Assembly (NCBI GenBank): GCA_026075535.2
Contig: AP026550.1
Location: 8,370,001 to 8,434,000 of the forward strand
Length of the DNA stretch: 64,000 nucleotides
DNA from: Tricholoma matsutake
Taxonomy: Eukaryota; Basidiomycota; Agaricomycetes; Agaricales; Tricholomataceae
Direction of reading: 5' to 3'
In this document: in pieces, positions 11,977 through 21,636 of the stretch
Numbering within the stretch: position 1 is the first letter of the stretch
Layout of the letters: each line of letters begins with the position of its first letter
Position numbers and translations under genes: made by a program
The notes under the pieces: model-generated
Told to the model about the DNA's origin: nothing
The model's input: only the letters and a program-made list of their open reading frames with translations
Databases searched by the model: none

Positions 11977-12201
11977 ATACTTGGATAGCCAGTACTAGTC
12001 AGTCCATAAATGTCTATTTTTTCGACTTTTATGCTATACCGTCTACCGTCCATGGCCGTACAACGGCCGTACCCGTACCCGAACCATACCGTTAGAGTTC
12101 TACTTACCAAACAGTACGGACGGTGGACGGTTGAGCCGTACCCGTCTTATAACCGTTGATTGTACGGCCGTACCCGTCAGACGGTACGGTGTGCAGCCCT
12201 A

Positions 12202-12209
12202 ACGAAACG
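12202..12209. repeat. Right 8-bp target site duplication of hAT element 1
   Basis: ACGAAACG, identical to the copy at 7749-7756, follows the right terminus directly. Confidence 0.95.
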
Positions 12210-13053
12210 AAATGAAACGCTCAGCGATGCACTTCTGTCCTGAAATCAACAATCAGACCTATGCATACCGAGTTAAAGCGGTGGGTCAGACCTTTAGGAA
12301 TTCTTGAGCAGTCTGGAAGCGAGTCGGAAGGAATCCATTCAACATCTTAAGCAAGAAGTCAATGTTATTAATTGCTCAGATTCGATCGCAACTATTTCAA
12401 ATTTGAATTGGGTGGGTTTCATACAATTATTATTCTTCAACATTCAACATTGATCTTTTGATACCGACGCCGATATAGACGCCTTGTGGTAACCCTGGGT
12501 CGTTTAACACTTTCACTATCAATATTTACACCCAGCGAGACTCCCACACCGGCAGACTCTCCAAAGTAATATGCCTGGTATCACCGGGTACTGGCACACA
12601 CTCCAGACCTCGAGTAAAACGATCATCGACACACTTGAATATCCGTGACAAACGGCCGACAATTTCAACTCTGCGTAGCGACGCTGTGATTGGGTCACGA
12701 GGCCTTTGCCACTACTATACGAAATTTTTAAATCCGCCGTATCCAAACAACATACCTACATTCAAACATGGAACCTAGCCTCTTTATACCCAATATCTCG
12801 TATCTCTGTGGCTTCATTGTATAAATCCCAGTTATCGATAACACATGATGTCCAATCACCGCCTGGGGCTGGCGCGCCTTGAAATCAATGACTGGCGACA
12901 TGTCTCTTTTGGCTCTTACCCAAACCTACCCAGGTCTACCTTCTCTTCTTAGAAACTTCCCTCCCTATCGGCCTCGGTTTTTCCAGCCGGTGGACCAGGA
13001 TGTACCGCACCTCACACTCGTGCTCGGACTAGTAACACCGTACACCTATGAAT
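12210..13053. other. Intergenic region upstream of the desaturase
   Basis: No gene is recognised. The short open frames on the minus strand around 12519-12746 have no recognisable motif or splice context. The stretch probably holds the upstream control region of the desaturase gene. Confidence 0.5.
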
Positions 13054-13064
13054 ATGAATATAAA
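13054..13064 (+). promoter_or_regulatory. Probable TATA box of the desaturase gene
   Basis: The run GAATATAAAAC lies about 125-135 bases before the start codon at 13190, a spacing that leaves room for a short leader. No experimental support; placed on sequence alone. Confidence 0.5.
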
Positions 13065-13189
13065 ACCCCAGGGTGTACCCCCAGTCTAAACCCATCGGCC
13101 TTCCACCTCTAATCCTTTTTAGAGGTCCCATCACCGTTTGTTTCCACCTTTGCCTTCCAGAATCCTAGATTTTTAATCAAAGACTCGAC

Positions 13190-14869
13190 ATGGGCGCTGA
13201 GACTGCTGTTGAAAAGTACTCGGAAGATGCTCTTCCCGCTTACACTCCTATGCCATGGTACGAAAAACCCCTCCCTTCCTTTTCCTTCTTAGTACACACT
13301 CTCATTATTCTTACCTTTCGTGCTTCACGTAACAGGTCTCTGAAGGAGATCAGAGCAGCCATCCCGCCCGAGTTCTTCATCCGCGACACCCGTCTCGGGC
13401 TGGCCTACCTCGCTCGTGATATTCTCATGGCAGCCGCAGCATGGTCCCTCGCCACGTTCATCGACCCCTTCTTCAAGCAGTCGGTCATGAGAGAGTCTTT
13501 GACCCCCGTCGGGGCGGAGATTGGGAGATGGGCTGCTTGGGGGGTGTAGTAAGTTTGATTTTCACTATATTTTTGTCGATGAGCCTTTAACTTGGTGAAT
13601 TATAGTTGGTGGTTCCAAGGCCTGATCTTTACCGGTATCTGGGTTATCGGTCACGAATGTGGTCACGGAGCTTACTCTGACCACAAGATCGTCAACGACG
13701 TGGTCGGCTTCGTACGTATCGTTGTTCCCACACACATACCCAAAACTAACCTAACATGCATCCCTCGTGTAGATCACCCACAGCTTCCTCTGGACCCCCT
13801 ACTTCTCATGGAAGATATCGCACCACCGACACCACTCCAACCACGCCTCAATGGAACGCGACGAGGTATATGTCCCCAAGACCCGTGAAGACCTCGGTGT
13901 TCCCGCCAAACCTAACGACCAGATCAACTGGGACGAGCTCTTCGGCGATACTCCTATATACACTCTCTACATGCTTATCAGGCAACAAGTCTTGGCTTTC
14001 CCTGCTTACCTCCGTAAGCACCTCACTACCACTTGTGTTAATTGTGAATAACACACTAATCTCCCTACGCTGTGCAGTCTTCAACGTCTCAGGCCAGAAG
14101 ACCTACCCTAAATGGACTAACCACTTTGACCGTAAGCCTTCATCACCCAAAACGTCCCTCACCTCGTAATCTCACCAACACTACCTGGACACACAGCCAA
14201 CTCTATCTTATTCACCAAAGCCCAACGCGGCGCAGTCATCATGTCCAACATCGGCATCGCAGCCATGGTCTGGGGAGTCGCACACTCCTCCGCCATCTGG
14301 GGCGCTGGGGAGGTCTTCAAATACTACGGTCTCCCATGGCTCTGCGTTTCTCACTGGTGTACGTTTCCCATCCTTTTCCTTTTCTCAATTGACTCACGCC
14401 CTTAATAGTCATCATGATCACTTACCTCCACCACACTGACCCAACACTCCCTCACTACCGCGGTAAAGAATGGAACTTCCAGCGTGGAGCCGCTGCTACA
14501 GTCGACAGGAACTTTTTGGGCTGGCAAGGACGCTTTTTCCTTCATGATGTGGCTCACTTCCATGTCGTGCACCACTTTTTCCCGAAGATGCCTTTCTGTG
14601 TGTCCAATTCTTCTTCGACCGTCATTTGATCTGATCTGATCGTATTCTCCTTCGTAGACCACGGACCCGAAGCCACACAGCACCTGAAAGCCTTCATCGG
14701 CGATCACTACGCATACTCCGAGAAGCCCTCTTTCCAGGCCCTCTGGGAGAGCTACAACTTTTGCCAGTTCGTCGAGGACGAAGGTGAAGTCTTGTTTTAT
14801 CGTAACAAGAAGGGAGAGGCTATCAGACGTCCTGCTGACGAATACCGCGTGAAATCCAAGAGCGAGTAA
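13190..14869 (+). CDS. FAD2: Delta-12 (oleate) fatty acid desaturase
   Basis: This membrane-bound di-iron desaturase converts oleate to linoleate in the endoplasmic reticulum. Exons: 13190-13257, 13336-13548, 13606-13711, 13773-14013, 14078-14131, 14197-14358, 14409-14597, 14658-14869. They total 1245 nt (414 aa) and all phases agree. The three histidine boxes are complete: HECGH near residue 110, HHRHH near 146, and HVVHH near 332. Hydrophobic stretches surround the first box ([13 protein letters not shown]) and lie in the middle ([19 protein letters not shown]), as expected for membrane segments. The DGTP-like sites of other desaturase types are absent, and the N-terminus ([14 protein letters not shown]) is typical of fungal delta-12 enzymes. 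The length fits the family. A delta-15 or bifunctional delta-12/15 activity cannot be excluded from sequence alone. No lesion is seen; a likely working host gene. Confidence 0.94.
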
Positions 14870-15084
14870 AACAACAATTTTACTTTTACTCCCAGTCGTG
14901 GTGGCGTGTTCTGTAACCAGTTGATGTGAAGTTGACGTACATACATACATTATTCCACAAAATTAGATCATTTGTGGTTGTAGATTTTTTTGTTGAAAGG
15001 CGTGGTGAGAGTTAAGGTTTGAACGTTGAACGTCGAGCCCTTGATGCTTGAAGCTTGATCCAAATGATACGTTAGATTGAATCT

Positions 15085-15379
15085 GGGTAAACTGAACGAC
15101 GTTGTTCACTTCCACGTCGTACACAACTTCTGCCCAAGGTACCTTTCTGGAAGTTTTTGGGAAGTTTTCATTTTCATTTTTTCTTTTCAAGTTTCCTTTC
15201 AACACTATGATTTGATCGTATCCTCGTGAGCACGGACCTGCCAGAACCCGCACAACACCTCAAGGGCTTCATCGAAGAGCACTAAGTACGCTCACTCTGA
15301 CAAGCCCTCTTTCCAGGCCCTCTGCCAGGGCCCAGTGGGAGAGCTATAACTTCTGCCAATTCGTCGAGGACTCGGAGGG
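15085..15379 (+). pseudogene. Broken tandem duplicate of the desaturase 3' end
   Basis: About 215 bases after the desaturase stop there is a second, decayed copy of its last two exons. It contains VVHFHVVHNFCP (the third histidine box, with the last His replaced by Asn), a trace of the last intron (ATTTGATCGTAT), a PAQHLKGFIEEH block ended by TAA, then KPSFQAL and [13 protein letters not shown]. Because intron sequence is kept, the copy arose at the DNA level and not through mRNA. There are indels and an in-frame stop, so it cannot code for an enzyme. Confidence 0.85.
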
Positions 15380-15584
15380 TGCGAGAGGATACATTTTATT
15401 AAGTGCTGGTTTTTAGGACGGTAGCTACCACAAAGAGGAGGCTCAGGAGGACCCCTGATACTGATAATAGGTGGCTCTGCGGGCCTAATAGTCATCCGAA
15501 CAAATTTTGGCCGAAAAAAGCAAGAAAAAAGGTGATTTTATCCGAAGAAAATTAAAATCTTGAAATTTGAGGTGCCTGATATTA
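15380..15584. other. Short spacer before the Harbinger fragment
   Basis: No gene is seen. The string GGGCCTAATAGTCATCCGAA at 15480-15500 resembles the outer end of some small inverted-repeat elements, but I found no partner for it nearby. Confidence 0.3.
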
Positions 15585-15701
15585 ATTACCGTGTTCGGCA
15601 ATGGAAATTCACATTATTCTCAAGGCAGCCGAGCAATGCCGAGTTTCCCAGAGATTGTGACATAGGTGTGACCATCTACAATCACATTCCTCAGGCTTAT
15701 C

Positions 15702-16946
15702 ATGCCAGAAACCCGCCTCTCGTCAAGGAGCCCATCAATCCCAGAGGTCAATCCCACTGGTGACTCTGCTGCTGATGTGCTCGGAGATCCTGGTGCCCAG
15801 TGCGCCTGGTCCAAGAAAGAGGAGGAGCTTCTGATCCTATTTCTCTGTGATAACAAAGATAAGCAAGCCGATGGTGGTAACTTTAGAGCCGTCGTCTGGA
15901 ATGATGCTGTCAAACACCTGGCACCACACTGCAAGAAGGGGGGTGTGAAGACAGTAAAAGCATGCCAGTCTAAGTATGCATGGGTACATGATTGTCTCAG
16001 TTACTTGATTTCTGGACTAACCACAATGACCTAGTTACAATCTGCTTACAACATGGTTACCACTCTGAAGGGCCTCTCAGGATTTTCATGGGATGCTGAA
16101 TGAGGGATGAATATTGGTGTAAATGAGAAGTGTGCTTGGGATATGTATACAGTAGTATGCCTTATCCTTTGTTGATCAAGGATTCTGATTGTGATTACTG
16201 GCTAGAAACACCTGGGCACAAAGTCTTATGCGCACAAGGGTTTTGTGCTCTATGACCTCATGGCTCCACTTATGCCCAGCCTCAGAAAAGGCAGCTATGC
16301 CTTTTGTCCATCACAACAATCCAGGGGTGCTGTTAGTATGATGTCAGTAGACCAACAACCATCGGAAACTCAGGGATCTGATCAAATGGATACTGGTCGC
16401 CTGGCTACTCCCCCAGTAAATGGTGATCCTGACCTACCACCCTTATCACCACAACCTCCACCACCATCATCTCCCCAGCGTCTGACACCATCTGTGCCAT
16501 CCACCTATGCCACATCTACATCTGCTATGTCTACATCTCCATCCGCTATGTCTACATCTCCATCCACCAAGCGCAAACAGTCCACGCTTGATGCTAGCCA
16601 GCTCCATTCAGAGACCAAAAGGGCTCGCACAGCTGCACCTCTCTCTGGTGCAGTCACACTAAATGGAATCAAGGAGACCTTAGTTACATTTAATAATACT
16701 ATTGAGCGTACTCTTGGGCAACCAGATCGAATGCGTGCTGATACATCACCAGAGCGGTGGTCTAAAGCCATGGATCTTGTCCAGGAGAAGGAGGGCAATT
16801 TGTGTGATGAACAGCTTGTTGTGCTTATTGATCTTTTCCAGGGAAATACAGGTGCAGCTGATGCTTACATATCACTGAAGTGTGACACACTCTGTCAGGT
16901 GTGGGTTCAGAAGCGTCTCATTGAGCTTGGCTTTCCTCAAGCATGA
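15702..16946 (+). pseudogene. SANT/Myb-like protein of Harbinger copy 1
   Basis: PIF/Harbinger elements encode a DNA-binding partner that brings the transposase to the element ends. Here the SANT-like block is visible as WSKKEEELLILFLC, FRAVVWNDAVKHL and KACQSKYAW (15702-15983), then after an intron at 15984-16034 comes LQSAYNMVTTLKGLSGFSWD. A TGA at 16101-16103 interrupts DAE*GMNIGVNEKCAWDMY, where Arg would fit. A second block has HKVLCAQGFVLYDLMAPLMP and a Ser/Pro/Thr-rich C-terminus that ends in FPQA at 16946. The same TGA is present in copy 2. Confidence 0.7.
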
Positions 16947-17009
16947 TTGTTGTACAAAAACGATACTATACATTCCAATATGATTCTGACTATACTACAA
17001 AGGATCATG

Positions 17010-17706
17010 TCAAACCCTACGTGTGAGCTCCTGCTGATATTGATGCCACATTTGCTGGGCAATGATTTCCTTCCTCTGATCTGCTTCTTGCTTCTCATTT
17101 CTTCTTGCAGGCCCTGTTGCCAACTCTCCTTCACGTCCTCCTGGTTGTGGATCTTCCATATCACCTGTAATGTAGTTGTTGATCTCCTCGTTGTCATATT
17201 CATGAATGAAGTTATGGATTGCTGCGAGTGCTGGTGAGATGAGTGCCTGTATGCCCATGTCTACATTAGGGCTGGATCCTAAAATCCTGAAACGATTCTT
17301 GAGGATACCAAACATTCACTCAATGATATTACGAGCTGATGCATGGCAAAGGTTGAACAATTCCGGTGCAGTAGCTGGGCTATAAGCATATAACTATAAG
17401 CTTAGGTGCGAAAGACTATACTTGAAAATTACTGCATACCGAAGCTCAGCGCGTGCCCATTCAGCAAGATGATAATGTACCCCCTGAAAAGGTATGAGAA
17501 GTGCAAGACAAATAGGAAAGCCTGCATCTGCCAGATAGTACCTATCAGGAGGAATTCTCATATCAGTGATACGGGCATCATTGAACATGGTTGAATCTGA
17601 AACAGATCCCTCCCAGCCACTGAAGATATAAACAAATCTGTAATTGAAATCGCATGTGGCAAGACAGTTCTGGGTTACACGCCCTTTGCGGTCACGAGCA
17701 ATAGCA
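17010..17706 (-). pseudogene. Harbinger-type DDE transposase, C-terminal fragment (copy 1)
   Basis: Read on the minus strand, it starts abruptly at IARDRKGRVTQNCLA, just after where the first catalytic Asp would be (DGTHFD in copy 2). It continues with WEGSVSDSTMF, YYLADAGFP (second Asp) and AEWARAELR. After an intron, the block with ARNIIE (the catalytic Glu) is followed by TGA at 17316-17318 and then MFGILKNRFRIL. The fragment ends at 17010. The first 200 or so residues are lost at the breakpoint at 17706. Confidence 0.8.
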
Positions 17707-18374
17707 CGTGGCACGTTCTTTGAGGCAGTTGGGTGTAATGGCCTCTGGAAAATGGGAACCTGTCGGGGTTCATGGTTGTGACCACAATACAGCGGGAAGT
17801 GACGGTAACCTTCTCAGTGGGGCAGGGTGTGCAGTGGCTGGAGTAGGTGGCACTGTAGAAGAATTGCTTGTAGAAGACACAGTGTGGGATGGAGGGGGAG
17901 TGGCTGTGGAGGGCCTTGCTCTCCTACCATGTCTAGTAGTGTTTTGATTGGAAGGAAGCTGGTGCACAATGAGTAATATATCAAGAAGAACACTCAAACA
18001 TAAGTACAACAATCTCTCATTCTCACTTCAAGAAGGTAGTGCTCTAGCAGGCTTATCAGGGCAGGTAAAGTGGAAAGGATGGCAGGTAGTCATTCTATGT
18101 ACACATGTAGTTAATGTAAGCAAAAGAAACCAAGGGAAACAGGGCAGAATGAAGGAAATAGTGAGCTCGCTGTCAGAGACAGTGAGCACAATGTTAGCTG
18201 ACATGGGTGGACATAAGCTGACAGTGATGGGAGAAATTGATGGCCTTGATGGTGACAGTAGTTGATGACACTGATGGCAGGTACTGATGTCCGGCACATG
18301 CTGTAGATGTCTTGGAGGAGTCTACACTATATTTATTCAAGGTTTATTGGAGGAGGGCCATACACATTTAATTC
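17707..18374. other. Region without a recognised gene
   Basis: Overlapping open frames of about 80-105 codons occur on both strands, rich in Ser, Thr and Pro or Gly and Val. None shows a known motif or clear splice structure, and I treat them as chance frames in GC-skewed DNA. Confidence 0.5.
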
Positions 18375-18420
18375 CCTCTTATTAGAGGACCTCATATGTA
18401 GCTCCACCTCTAATAAGAGG
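18375..18420. repeat. 14-bp stem hairpin
   Basis: CCTCTTATTAGAGG at 18375-18388 is the exact inverted complement of CCTCTAATAAGAGG at 18407-18420, with an 18-base spacer. It lies about 75 bases past the 3' end of the dioxygenase frame and may be a transcript-end structure or the inner part of an element end. Confidence 0.7.
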
Positions 18421-18495
18421 TGATTGGTGGGATTATCAGGTGCAGGAAAGACTCCTATTACAGTTGCTAGTCCTCAGATAATCGTAGTAATAGTG

Positions 18496-21019
18496 CTATT
18501 TGTCCAAGTTCAGCTGATGTGCACATGGTGCTGTCTTTACTGGAAAGTACTTTGCATACTTCGTGAATGCTGCTTGGGCACTCATTCCATAGTCCACTTT
18601 ACCCAAGTCCCCTGCTTCAACAGCTTCTCCAATTGTTGCATACCCTGTCTCTGATGTCTGGTACATGGTTGCCTGGTTGAAGTACACCAGGCTTCCTTGA
18701 CCGCATTCATCACCTGCTGTGATAGGCCTGGAGTTTGCAGGAGTTGGTCGCTGCAGACCATCTGTTGCCAGGAACTGAATAGCTGGGGTGCAGTAAGATG
18801 GGTAAAAAAAACCCTTTGGGAGACCTACCATGAATGTCAATGTTGAAGTGGTATAGGAGGGAGGATGGATAGAGAAGGAGCACCCAGGGTGGGAGCTCAA
18901 TCACAACCCCTGCCTCCCAGATGACAAGCCAGGACCTCATTGTGTGGTTGAAGTTCACTGAAAACCCCGTGAGCAAACTGTCTCCGAAAGAAAGGTGCAC
19001 TGACTGCCAGGAAGCTCGTAGACCAGCAGGGTGCAGGATGCCCACTATGTTTTTTTGGTCTGCATGGGGGCCACAGTGTACTCACACCTGATTTGGGAAG
19101 GAGGCGTTTATGCACAGGTTCCAATACACACCAAAGAGAGGCATGATGCCCCTCTTCTTGTACCAACTGGAGGATTCATCAAAGTGCTTGGCAACCCTGG
19201 GAAAAACCTGCCGCACAACCTGCTCCACCCACCTGCTGTGTGGGCATCAGAAAGAGAGGAGCCAAGCGCTCCAATGGCTCACTTTATCCAAACTATGATG
19301 GGCACTTCAACTTTTGCAAGGTTGTTTTTGTGGAATGCGGTGAGATCGGCGCTATAAAATCCTGGGGGTGTCAGAAGACCCCCTTGGGCTTCAGGATGGA
19401 TGGGCTTACCTGTTGGTACTGTCGCTGGTGCCCAATAATACAGGGGAAGTGGGGCCCATGGGGCCTGAGCTTGCACTTCTTCTCTAGTGATTGGTCCATG
19501 AGGGCATCGCCGAGTAGTGCCTGTGTTGCTTCAGAGAGCTCACTGGCCTGAGAGCGGAGCCACTGGGCTTGAAAGGAGCGGTAGGTGAACACGCAGCCAT
19601 CAGCATCCACGAGGAAGGTCCCCCGCTCTTTTGGAACACTTTCCCTGTGATCAGTGCGGTTTCCACACACAAGGGCTCTACTTACCTGGGAGGCACCGGG
19701 TAGGGGATGGGGAAGAACACCTGCAGTAGCTGCAGGATCTCTCCACTTTCATACAACCCCCTGAGCTCTTCCTGTATTTTTTTCGGCAGGGCCTGACCTT
19801 GCCAACCTGATGAAGATGCGGAGCCATGCTGCTGCATTGAGAACTCATCTGAGCACACCGCCTCTCCCTCTCGGAAGGTCCACTCATGAAGCCGGTGCAT
19901 TCTGCCCTCACTCACGCCTGCCTTCTGCTCCTGCTTCTCTCTCCCTGCCCTCAGCCTCTTCGACCCAAGGCCCCTCTTCCTGACCCTTTTGCTCATGGGG
20001 GCAGCTGCTTCCAGGGGCTGAGTCACCTCGATTGAAGCTGGCGCAGTCTTTTGTCGCTTCTTTGGCACTGGAGCAGGCACTGCAGTGAGCAGCTTGGGGG
20101 ACTGCTGGGCTGTGGACGGAGGGGCACATGGTGATCCATAGCTGTCTTGCTCTTAGCAAAGGGGTGAAAGGAGATAAAGGAAGCCTGAGTTGCTCACATC
20201 CACAATCCACCGGCATTCCCCCCCATCTCATGCGCATGCTTCTGGCTCTCCACCTGGAAAGCTGGGGGAGCAGGTTCACTGAGGTCTGAATCATAAATGC
20301 AGGGGAGGGCTTCTTCCACCAGCTGCCTGTTTTGAGGCTTGAGCATAGTGGACTCTGGGGCAAAACAGCTGCCTTTTGAAGCTTCTTCCTGAAGCAGGGT
20401 CCCAAGTTGGAGGCCAGAGGATTGAAGTGCCAGGAAATCATCTTTAATCTCGGAGTCACAAGCCTTGATCATGGCTGCACAAGAAAGTGGTTCATTGCAG
20501 GCAACATAGTCACTGAGAAGCATTTGTAGGCGACAGGGTGTGGCATAGAGGAGGGGAGGGGGGCTGTAGGAGATCCAGCGAGGGAAACAGACTCAACCAC
20601 TGTAGACCTGCACACACCTCATCTGATTTAACAGCAGTGTTCTCTCTGGAGTAGGGTCAAGTGCTTGAGGTGATGCAGTGCTTGTGAAAGCGGGGGATGA
20701 TGGAGTCAAGGAGGAGGATGCTGCCCTTGTGGCACCATCCCGGCAGAGATGAGAAGATGGTGGTGGTAGTGAAAAGAGAGGTGGGGAAGATGGTGAGGCC
20801 CCCATGTCGTCAAGCTCGGCAATGAGGAGCATGCGTGGTGATTCGGCAGGGGAAGGTGTTTGTAGGATAAATGAAAGAAATCGTGTTATATAAGTGGGTA
20901 CATTCAACACGTGATCGTGACGCAAAACAGTCACAGTTCTTCAAATCAGTAAAAATGTCACCTGATGCTTTGTAAGTACAAAGCACTGGGTCAAATAAGA
21001 CAGGTGTAAACCAGGCCAT
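18496..21019 (-). pseudogene. 2-oxoglutarate/Fe(II) dioxygenase, TET/JBP-like, decayed
   Basis: The family oxidises methylated pyrimidines in DNA, and in basidiomycetes TET/JBP genes are known to spread with transposons. Predicted start: ATG at 21019 (MAWFTPVLFDP). A low-complexity and basic N-terminus follows (KRVRKRGLGSKRLR), then FLVDADGCVFTYRSFQAQWL, FGVYWNLCINASF, the metal-binding HxD in HCGPHADQKN (His 19064-19066, Asp 19058-19060), SWLVIWEAGVVIELPPW, and the distal His in LLYHFNIDI (18848-18850). An intron then leads to SLVYFNQATMYQTSETGY and FTKYAKYFPV. Lesions: TGA at 19082-19084 where Arg fits, and a one-base frame shift shortly after the HxD block. The residues of the active site are kept. 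The TET/JBP assignment rests on the HxD...H layout and recalled fungal relatives, and a more general 2OG oxygenase is possible. Confidence 0.6.
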
Positions 21020-21454
21020 TGTAAATTTGCATTGGATATCCTTCTGACAGCGAGGCTTTGCTGGTTGAAACCCTCTGAGCCACGCATGAGTGAGACAAGT
21101 AAGACAAGTAAGATGGAGCAATCAAGCTTCAAGTTCAAGAGTTGGGTTAGTACTTATATGGCCATATGTCACATGACATGAGCTCAAAAGTGTGCATGCA
21201 CACTTTTGCTCAAGGTTACATCATCAAGGTTACATCATCAATCAAGACTCTCAATCCGGAAAAAAATAAACATTCTGAGTCAGTGAGTTATTTCAGGTCG
21301 CCGTGGGCTGAATGACTTTTCACCTCTGTATTTTCAAAGAATCTGTGAATGGTACATGTTGACTGTCTCTAATGTGTCCAAGTCCAAATCCTCCTGCCAG
21401 GATTCCACATCTGAAAGCCCTTCATCAGAGGTCCCTCCTAGCAGTTCATTTTCT
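20986..21454 (-). repeat. Left arm of a 470-bp inverted repeat (Plavaka tail, promoter, start codon)
   Basis: This segment is the inverted counterpart of 30862-31334, highly similar along its length. Read on the minus strand it holds the end of a Plavaka reading frame (LLGGTSDEGLSDVESWQED, then DMYHSQIL-like end), a 24-bp perfect palindrome (21185-21208), a TATA-like CCATATAAG, and the start codon of the dioxygenase gene at 21019. The match ends sharply at 21454 inside the Plavaka tail, so only the last ~35 codons of that Plavaka copy remain. Confidence 0.88.
21185..21208. promoter_or_regulatory. 24-bp perfect palindrome upstream of the dioxygenase gene
   Basis: The core is GTGTGCATGCACAC with matching AAAA/TTTT and C/G flanks. 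An identical palindrome lies at 31108-31131 upstream of the JmjC-like gene. It lies between the Plavaka stop and the TATA-like site, so it may be a binding site for a dimeric regulator or transposase. Confidence 0.6.
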
Positions 21455-21636
21455 AAAATTGATCATATATACAAGTATCACCCTCCTCCCAGACAACAGA
21501 CAAAAAGACACAGTGCATCTATACAGGAGGCTAGGGGTTGTCCAAATTGAGACAGTTAAAATAAAATTCAAGCAGAAAAAATGACTTCAGCACACCAAAC
21601 TAAGCCCAACTTAGACAGGGCTCAACCCTTCTCCCC

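Larger units (their letters stand above)
7757..12201 (+). mobile_element. hAT-superfamily DNA transposon, near full length (4445 bp)
   Basis: Both ends carry the inverted repeat TAGGGCTGCACACCGT (16 bp perfect, then ACCGT after a one-base offset), flanked by perfect ACGAAACG target duplications. It encodes one multi-exon hAT transposase on the plus strand. About 250 bases at each end are dense in CCGT/ACGG and CCGTACGG-like words on both strands, probably subterminal transposase-binding sites. The element separates the APP1-like gene from the desaturase gene and disrupts neither. Confidence 0.93.
15585..17706. mobile_element. PIF/Harbinger element fragment, copy 1
   Basis: This 2.1-kb block is an inverted, nearly identical copy of 49818-51920. 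It carries a SANT/Myb-like gene (+) and the C-terminal part of a DDE transposase (-), the normal gene pair of PIF/Harbinger elements. Similarity to copy 2 begins at GTGTTCGGCAATGG (about 15589) and stops abruptly at about 17706, inside the transposase, so the transposase N-terminus and that end of the element are missing. No target duplication can be assigned. Confidence 0.8.

Noticed and set aside
14402..14950. Minus-strand frame of 182 codons over the desaturase
   Set aside because: A shadow of exons 7 and 8 of the desaturase, whose sense frame has all histidine boxes.
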